This document shows, in pieces, positions 1 through 5,746 of a DNA stretch of 5,746 nucleotides; positions within the stretch are counted from its first letter, which is position 1; every line of letters starts with the position of its first letter. The stretch lies in the NCBI GenBank assembly GCA_964616015.1, contig CAZTTC010000187.1, positions 1 to 5,746 of the forward strand, written 5' to 3'. The stretch comes from Methylibium sp964616015 (GTDB taxonomy: Bacteria; Pseudomonadota; Gammaproteobacteria; Burkholderiales; Burkholderiaceae_C). A program made the position numbers and the translations under genes. The notes beneath the pieces are model-generated. The model was given only the letters and a program-made list of their open reading frames with translations, was not told the DNA's origin and did no database searches.

Positions 1-3128
<3,128 letters not shown>

Positions 3129-3167
3129 CGCGGGCGGCAGATGGCGTGATTCGTCTTCGCGTTAATG

Positions 3168-3197
3168 TTGAAGACTATCCGCTATCTATTTGATATT
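3168..3197 (+). promoter_or_regulatory. Candidate sigma-70 promoter for queF
   Basis: TTGAAG (3168-3173) is followed after 18 bp by GATATT (3192-3197), in a locally AT-rich patch unlike the surrounding DNA. Transcription would begin near 3204 and give a leader of about 97 nt. The match is moderate and the call is inference from consensus only. Confidence 0.3.
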
Positions 3198-3202
3198 CAA
3201 CG

Positions 3203-3226
3203 AAAAACCGGCGTGGACGCCGGCTT
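3203..3226 (-). terminator. Intrinsic-terminator-like hairpin in the smc leader
   Basis: Read on the minus strand, a 6-bp GC stem (CCGGCG / CGCCGG, 3208-3213 with 3218-3223) closes a TCCA loop and is followed at once by TTTTT (3207-3203), the classic form of a rho-independent terminator. On the plus strand the stem is not followed by T residues. It lies 75 bp before the smc start, not after a gene. It could act as an attenuator for smc or stop transcripts running antisense to queF. The structure is seen; the function is inferred. Confidence 0.6.
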
Positions 3227-3239
3227 GAGAGTGGCGGTG

Positions 3240-3248
3240 ATGATAGCA
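3240..3248 (-). promoter_or_regulatory. Candidate extended -10 promoter for smc
   Basis: On the minus strand TGC-TATCAT fits an extended -10 element (TGn then 5 of 6 bases of TATAAT). No good -35 box lies at 16-18 bp, although TTGCAG occurs 20 bp upstream. The predicted start near 3233 would be only a few bases before the terminator-like hairpin, so most initiated transcripts might end after about 30 nt unless the hairpin is bypassed. Confidence 0.4.
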
Positions 3249-3300
3249 TCGTGCCCCTCGCCGAACTGCAAGCAAACGTCGGCTGAACTGAGTTGTCTCC

Positions 3301-3789
3301 ATGGCCAAGAACCCGAGAAAGTCCGCCGCGGCGCCCGTGCCCCAACCGCGGCCGATGCCGCCGAATCCCCCGACCGCGCCGTCGAAGGAACTGCATGTCT
3401 TCCCCAACCCGGCGCCGGAGCGGGACTACGTCATCCAGTTCCAGATCCCCGAATTCACCTGCCTGTGCCCGCTGACCGGCCAGCCGGACTTCGCGCACTT
3501 CACGATCGCCATGGTGGCCGACCGGCTCTGCGTCGAGTTGAAGAGCCTGAAGATGTACATGTGGAGCTTCCGGGACGAGGGCGCCTTCCACGAGAAGGTC
3601 ACCAACGACATCCTCGGCAAGCTGGTCGAGACGACCGCGCCGCGCTTCGCGCGGGTCAGCGCCCGCTGGTACGTGCGCGGCGGCATTTACACGAGTGTCG
3701 TTGCCGAGCACCGCCGCAAGGGCTGGAAGCCCGCGCCGGCCATCGTGCTGCCGGAGCACCCCGCCGAGACGGGTCTGCCGCCGCGCTGA
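3301..3789 (+). CDS. queF: NADPH-dependent 7-cyano-7-deazaguanine reductase QueF, short type
   Basis: This cytoplasmic enzyme reduces the nitrile of preQ0 to the amine of preQ1, using two NADPH, in the synthesis of queuosine for tRNA wobble positions. The 162-residue length fits the single-domain, Bacillus-type T-fold form, not the longer E. coli form. The active-site block EFTCLCPLTGQPDF (51-64) carries the nucleophile Cys56, which forms the thioimide, and the proton donor Asp63. The family motif ELKSLKMYMWSFRDE (79-93) follows, then HE at 97-98, where Glu98 matches the substrate-binding glutamate. Residues 1-28 are a proline- and alanine-rich tail that is probably disordered. ATG 3301 is chosen because an in-frame TGA lies four codons upstream. 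No strong Shine-Dalgarno is visible. The gene is transcribed divergently from smc and appears to stand alone. Confidence 0.96.
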   Translation: MAKNPRKSAAAPVPQPRPMPPNPPTAPSKELHVFPNPAPERDYVIQFQIPEFTCLCPLTGQPDFAHFTIAMVADRLCVELKSLKMYMWSFRDEGAFHEKVTNDILGKLVETTAPRFARVSARWYVRGGIYTSVVAEHRRKGWKPAPAIVLPEHPAETGLPPR

Positions 3790-3792
3790 GCA

Positions 3793-3862
3793 CCGCGGCG
3801 GAGCCGCAGTCTGCCGCGGCGAGCGGAGATCCACCCGGCCGGCCCTGGGCCCGGCCAGGTGG
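3793..3862. other. Two GC hairpins between convergent genes
   Basis: The 93-bp gap between queF and the hydrolase gene holds two inverted repeats. CCGCGGC (3793-3799) pairs with GCCGCGG (3813-3819). CCACC plus GGCCGG (3831-3842) pairs with CCGGCC plus GGTGG (3851-3862) around one C-A mismatch and an 8-nt loop. Neither is followed by a T run on either strand, so they are not standard intrinsic terminators. They may still mark or protect the 3' ends of the two facing transcripts. Confidence 0.4.
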
Positions 3863-3882
3863 CGCTCAGTGTCGAAGACCGG

Positions 3883-4776
3883 TCAGACGCCGCGCTCCTT
3901 CAGCCAGTCGCGTGTGAGCTTCCAGGCGTAGGTCGCGGCCGTCTTGTCGTAGCTCGGCCGGTAGTCGGCGTTGAAGCCGTGATCGACATTGGGGAACACG
4001 ACGATCTCCGAGCCGCTGCCCGACTTGGCGATGGCACCGCGCATCTTGGCGATGGTCTCCTGCTTCACGAAGGCATCGATGCCCGAGTACAGACCCAGCA
4101 CCGGCACCTTGACCTGCTCGCCGAAGTCGATCGGGTCCTGCGGTCGGATGTCGGACTTGAAGCCGTCGAGCAGGCCGTAGTAGGCCACCGCCGCCTTGAC
4201 CTTCGGGTTGTGGTGCGCGTAGACCCAGGTCGTGCGCCCGCCCCAGCAGAACCCGACCACGCCCAGGCGCGCCGTGTTCGCGTGCCCGCTGGCCTTGGCG
4301 AAAGCCACCGCCGCGTCGAGATCGCCGGTGACTTGCGCATCGGGCACCTTCGACACCACCGTCGAGATGATGGCGCCGATGTCGGTCATCTTCGACACAT
4401 CGCCCTGACGCGCGAACATCTCCGGCGCGATGGCGTAGTAGCCGAGCTTGGCGAAGCGGCGGCACATGTCCTTGATGTGCTCATGCACGCCGAAGATCTC
4501 CTGGATCACCAGCACCGTCGGGTGCGGGCCGGCCTTGGCCGGCCTCGCCACGTAGGCCGGGATCTTGCCGCCGGCCGTGGGCACCATCACCTCGGCGACC
4601 TTCAGACCCTTGGTGTCGGTGGTGATGGTCTGGGCCGAGACCGGCAGGGTCGCGGCGGCAAAGCCGCTGGCCAGTGAGGTCATCACGAAGCCGCGGCGCG
4701 AGCAGCCCTCGGCCTGCGCCGCGGTCGGCGGGTTCTGGAAGTCGATCGGCTCGAGGCCGTATTGCATCAGTCTCAT
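3883..4776 (-). CDS. Dienelactone hydrolase family protein with Tat signal peptide
   Basis: This is an alpha/beta-hydrolase of the dienelactone hydrolase (DLH) family, 297 residues. The Cys-Asp-His triad is readable: Cys177 in GFCWGG, Asp234 in YSGIDAF and His266 in NVDHGFN. Glu93 in QEIFG matches the glutamate that pairs with the cysteine in ClcD-type enzymes. Residues 26-49 (SRRGFVMTS, a hydrophobic stretch, then PVSAQ) form a twin-arginine signal with Arg27-Arg28, so the protein is probably exported folded to the periplasm. The mature part is about the size of cytoplasmic DLH. ATG 4776 has AAGGAG five bases upstream; the ATG at codon 4 is spaced worse. It follows ohrR by 49 bp on the same strand, probably as an operon. 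The substrate is unknown: no chlorocatechol-pathway genes are nearby, so a true dienelactone role is doubtful. Confidence 0.9.
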   Translation of the reverse strand: MRLMQYGLEPIDFQNPPTAAQAEGCSRRGFVMTSLASGFAAATLPVSAQTITTDTKGLKVAEVMVPTAGGKIPAYVARPAKAGPHPTVLVIQEIFGVHEHIKDMCRRFAKLGYYAIAPEMFARQGDVSKMTDIGAIISTVVSKVPDAQVTGDLDAAVAFAKASGHANTARLGVVGFCWGGRTTWVYAHHNPKVKAAVAYYGLLDGFKSDIRPQDPIDFGEQVKVPVLGLYSGIDAFVKQETIAKMRGAIAKSGSGSEIVVFPNVDHGFNADYRPSYDKTAATYAWKLTRDWLKERGV

Positions 4777-4781
4777 CGGTT

Positions 4782-4787
4782 CTCCTT
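4782..4787 (-). promoter_or_regulatory. Ribosome binding site of the DLH-family gene
   Basis: AAGGAG on the minus strand lies 5 nt before ATG 4776 and 14 nt before the next in-frame ATG. It decides the start in favour of 4776. It is by far the best Shine-Dalgarno among the minus-strand genes here, so the hydrolase can be translated efficiently as the second gene of the unit. Confidence 0.75.
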
Positions 4788-4825
4788 GGTGAGGTGCGCC
4801 AGGCGCGGGTCGGTTGAAGCATGTT

Positions 4826-5302
4826 TCAGGCGGCGTTGGCGAGCAGCGAAGCGCGCAGCTTGTGCAGCACCTCGGTCAGCGACTCGCGCTCGCGGCTCGA
4901 GCAGGCCGTCGCGCAGGCCACCTGCTCCTGGATCGTCGAGGCATGCTGGCCCAGGTCGGCGCCCTGGCGCGTCAGCGTGATGAGCACCTGGCGCTCGTCG
5001 GCGGCGCTGCGCGTGCGCTCGACCAGGCCCTGCGCCTGCATCCGCTTGAGCAAGGGCGTCAGCGTGCCGGAGTCGAGCGCCACGCGCTGGCCCAGCTCGC
5101 CGATCGTCAGGCCGTCGCACTCCCAGAGCGCCAGCAGCACCACGTACTGCGGGTAGGTCAGGCCGACCTGCGCGAGCAGCGGGCGGTAGATCTTGGTCAT
5201 CGCCAGCGACGCTGCGTAGAGCGCAAAACAGAGCTGCTCGTCGAGCAGGGTGCCGGCCGATGCGGGGGGGCGGTTGGCTTCGGGTTTCCTGGAGATGGCC
5301 AT
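4826..5302 (-). CDS. ohrR: OhrR, organic hydroperoxide-sensing MarR-family repressor (2-Cys type)
   Basis: This is a dimeric winged-helix DNA-binding protein that releases its operator when organic hydroperoxides oxidise a reactive cysteine. With ATG 5302 it has 158 residues. The N-terminal sensor helix LLDEQLCFALYAASLAM holds Cys25. Tyr39 and Tyr50 (in LTYPQY) match the tyrosines that bind the sensing cysteine in Xanthomonas OhrR (Cys22, Tyr36, Tyr47), with a constant offset of three. The recognition region LDSGTLTPLLKRM (76-88) and wing SAADERQV (99-106) are typical. EQVACATACS (126-135) supplies Cys130, the equivalent of resolving Cys127, plus Cys134. The open frame extends to a TTG at 5338, but the family length and the position of the upstream palindromes favour ATG 5302. 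No clear Shine-Dalgarno precedes it. It is the first gene of a pair with the DLH-family gene. The usual target, ohr, is not in the window. Confidence 0.9.
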   Translation of the reverse strand: MAISRKPEANRPPASAGTLLDEQLCFALYAASLAMTKIYRPLLAQVGLTYPQYVVLLALWECDGLTIGELGQRVALDSGTLTPLLKRMQAQGLVERTRSAADERQVLITLTRQGADLGQHASTIQEQVACATACSSRERESLTEVLHKLRASLLANAA

Positions 5303-5320
5303 GGCGGGGCTGGTTGCTGC

Positions 5321-5341
5321 CAATAGTATTGCACACAATAC
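5321..5341. promoter_or_regulatory. Overlapping palindromes, candidate OhrR operator
   Basis: Two inverted repeats share one arm: CAATA-G-TATTG (5321-5331) and GTATTG-CACA-CAATAC (5326-5341). The unit CAATA/TATTG therefore occurs three times in 21 bp. The cluster lies 19-39 bp upstream of the ohrR ATG, where a self-regulating MarR repressor would bind, and AT-rich dyads with CAAT/ATTG arms are typical of OhrR-type sites. It also lies upstream of the divergent gene at 5529, so it could affect both directions. The repeats are seen; the assignment to OhrR is inferred. Confidence 0.55.
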
Positions 5342-5368
5342 GACCCGGCCCCGTCAGGACCGTCGTGG

Positions 5369-5490
5369 CTGGCAGCGTGCCGGCGGGTCAGGGATTACTC
5401 GGAGGCGGTGTAAGTCCGGTGAGCCGCCGGCGACACACGTCGGTGCGAAGGTTCGCAAGACCAGCACTGTCCGGCCTGGCACGCTGCCAG
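5369..5490 (+). promoter_or_regulatory. Putative structured leader RNA upstream of the bufferin gene
   Basis: A perfect 13-bp inverted repeat, CTGGCAGCGTGCC (5369-5381) against GGCACGCTGCCAG (5478-5490), closes a 96-nt interior. The stem extends inward by three more pairs past a bulged U (5382-5384 with 5474-5476) and two more past a mismatch. Inside are smaller hairpins: GGCGG/CCGCC (5404-5408 with 5424-5428), CGAC/GTCG (5431-5434 with 5439-5442) and GCGA/TCGC (5445-5448 with 5453-5456). This multi-branch layout ends 38 bases before the start codon, as a riboswitch-like or otherwise regulated 5' leader would. No T run follows, so any control would act on translation or stability. I do not recognise the family. 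A small inverted-repeat element is the main alternative, but no target-site duplication is seen. Confidence 0.5.
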
Positions 5491-5513
5491 ACCATTCCGT
5501 TCATTGCCATGTT

Positions 5514-5518
5514 CAGGA
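5514..5518 (+). promoter_or_regulatory. Ribosome binding site of the bufferin gene
   Basis: AGGAG lies 10 nt before ATG 5529, slightly far but usable. It sits inside the perfect 10-bp palindrome GGAGTACTCC (5515-5524). Confidence 0.65.
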
Positions 5519-5528
5519 GTACTCCACC

Positions 5529-5746
5529 ATGATCGTTCATTCGAAGGGCGTGCAACTCGCCGCTGCCGCTGCTGCCCTGGCCTTCTCGGCCGCCGCGTTC
5601 TCGGCCGCGCCGCCCAAGGGCAGCTCGGGCAAGGCCGTCGCCGCCAGCGACAAGGTGCACTGCTACGGCGTGCACAGCTGCAAGGGCAACGGCGACTGCA
5701 AGACCAGCGAGAACTCGTGCAAGGGCCAGAACGCCTGCAAGGGCCA
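5529..5746 (+). CDS. bufA2: BufA2-type bufferin precursor, cysteine-rich exported RiPP metallophore (partial)
   Basis: 72 codons are visible and the gene runs off the window. Residues 1-27 form a Sec signal peptide: a short N-region with Lys6, an alanine-rich hydrophobic core, and a likely cut after AFSA near 26. A Gly/Ser/Lys/Ala linker (28-42) leads to a cysteine-rich core with Cys45, 51, 57, 64 and 70, starting KVHCYGVHSCKG and containing NSCKGQNACKG. This CYGVxSCKG...NxCKGQNxCKG pattern is what I know as the BufA2 branch of bufferins. These precursors are modified at cysteines by a DUF692/MNIO enzyme (BufB) with a DUF2063 partner (BufC), then exported to bind copper in the periplasm. The partner genes would lie right of the window and are unseen. 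A plain unmodified cysteine-rich protein is the alternative. ATG 5529 is supported by the upstream AGGAG and by the signal peptide starting there. Confidence 0.8.
   Translation, partial: MIVHSKGVQLAAAAAALAFSAAAFSAAPPKGSSGKAVAASDKVHCYGVHSCKGNGDCKTSENSCKGQNACKG

Noticed and set aside
5303..5338. Extension of OhrR by 12 codons to a TTG at 5338.
   Set aside because: It would place coding sequence over the palindrome cluster and add residues not typical of OhrR. ATG 5302 gives the expected family length.
5442..5462. A TTCGCAA segment that recalls a tRNA T-arm.
   Set aside because: No 7-bp acceptor stem, anticodon arm or D-arm can be built around it, and it lies inside the longer inverted-repeat element.
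5388..5470. Resemblance to a cobalamin riboswitch core, from the GGTGTAAGTCCGG segment at 5407-5419.
   Set aside because: Only the P5-loop-like piece fits. The GGGAA segment is not in the right place, the conserved CCCGC-ACTG block is not in register, and no B12 box or usual ~200-nt length is seen. A covariance search would settle it.
5369..5490. A miniature transposable element bounded by 13-bp inverted repeats.
   Set aside because: The flanking bases show no target-site duplication, and I see no second copy in the window. A genome-wide copy count would be needed to revive the idea.
5388..5675. A 95-codon minus-strand open frame overlapping the bufferin gene.
   Set aside because: It is antisense to the signal-peptide and cysteine-rich coding region, has no recognisable domain, and is expected by chance in GC-rich DNA.

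Overview
The window is high-GC, densely coded DNA from a proteobacterium. The protein sequences look like those of a betaproteobacterium of the order Burkholderiales. That placement rests on my reading of the SMC, QueF and OhrR translations, not on a database search.

Layout from left to right. Positions 1-3128 (minus strand) hold most of a chromosome-partitioning SMC ATPase, cut by the left edge so that its C-terminal ATPase half is missing. A 172-bp divergent gap follows, with candidate promoters for both directions and an intrinsic-terminator-like hairpin oriented towards smc. Positions 3301-3789 (plus) encode a short-type QueF, the nitrile reductase of queuosine synthesis. A 93-bp convergent gap with two strong GC hairpins separates queF from a two-gene minus-strand unit: ohrR (5302-4826), a two-cysteine organic-peroxide sensor of the MarR family, followed 49 bp later by a dienelactone-hydrolase-family protein with a Tat signal (4776-3883).

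Divergent from ohrR, and cut by the right edge, is the most interesting gene (5529-5746, plus): a Sec-exported, cysteine-rich small protein of the BufA2 type, a bufferin metallophore precursor of the ribosomally made, modified peptide (RiPP) class. Its modification genes, a DUF692/MNIO enzyme and a DUF2063 partner, would be expected just past the window but cannot be seen. Its 5' region carries an overlapping palindrome cluster next to the ohrR start and a 122-bp element closed by a perfect 13-bp inverted repeat, which looks like a structured leader RNA that I cannot assign to a known family.

smc and queF are housekeeping genes. The right third looks like a stress or metal-response module: a peroxide-sensing repressor, an exported hydrolase, and a divergently transcribed copper-binding peptide precursor that may share the control region between 5303 and 5528. 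The functional link between the two sides is inference.
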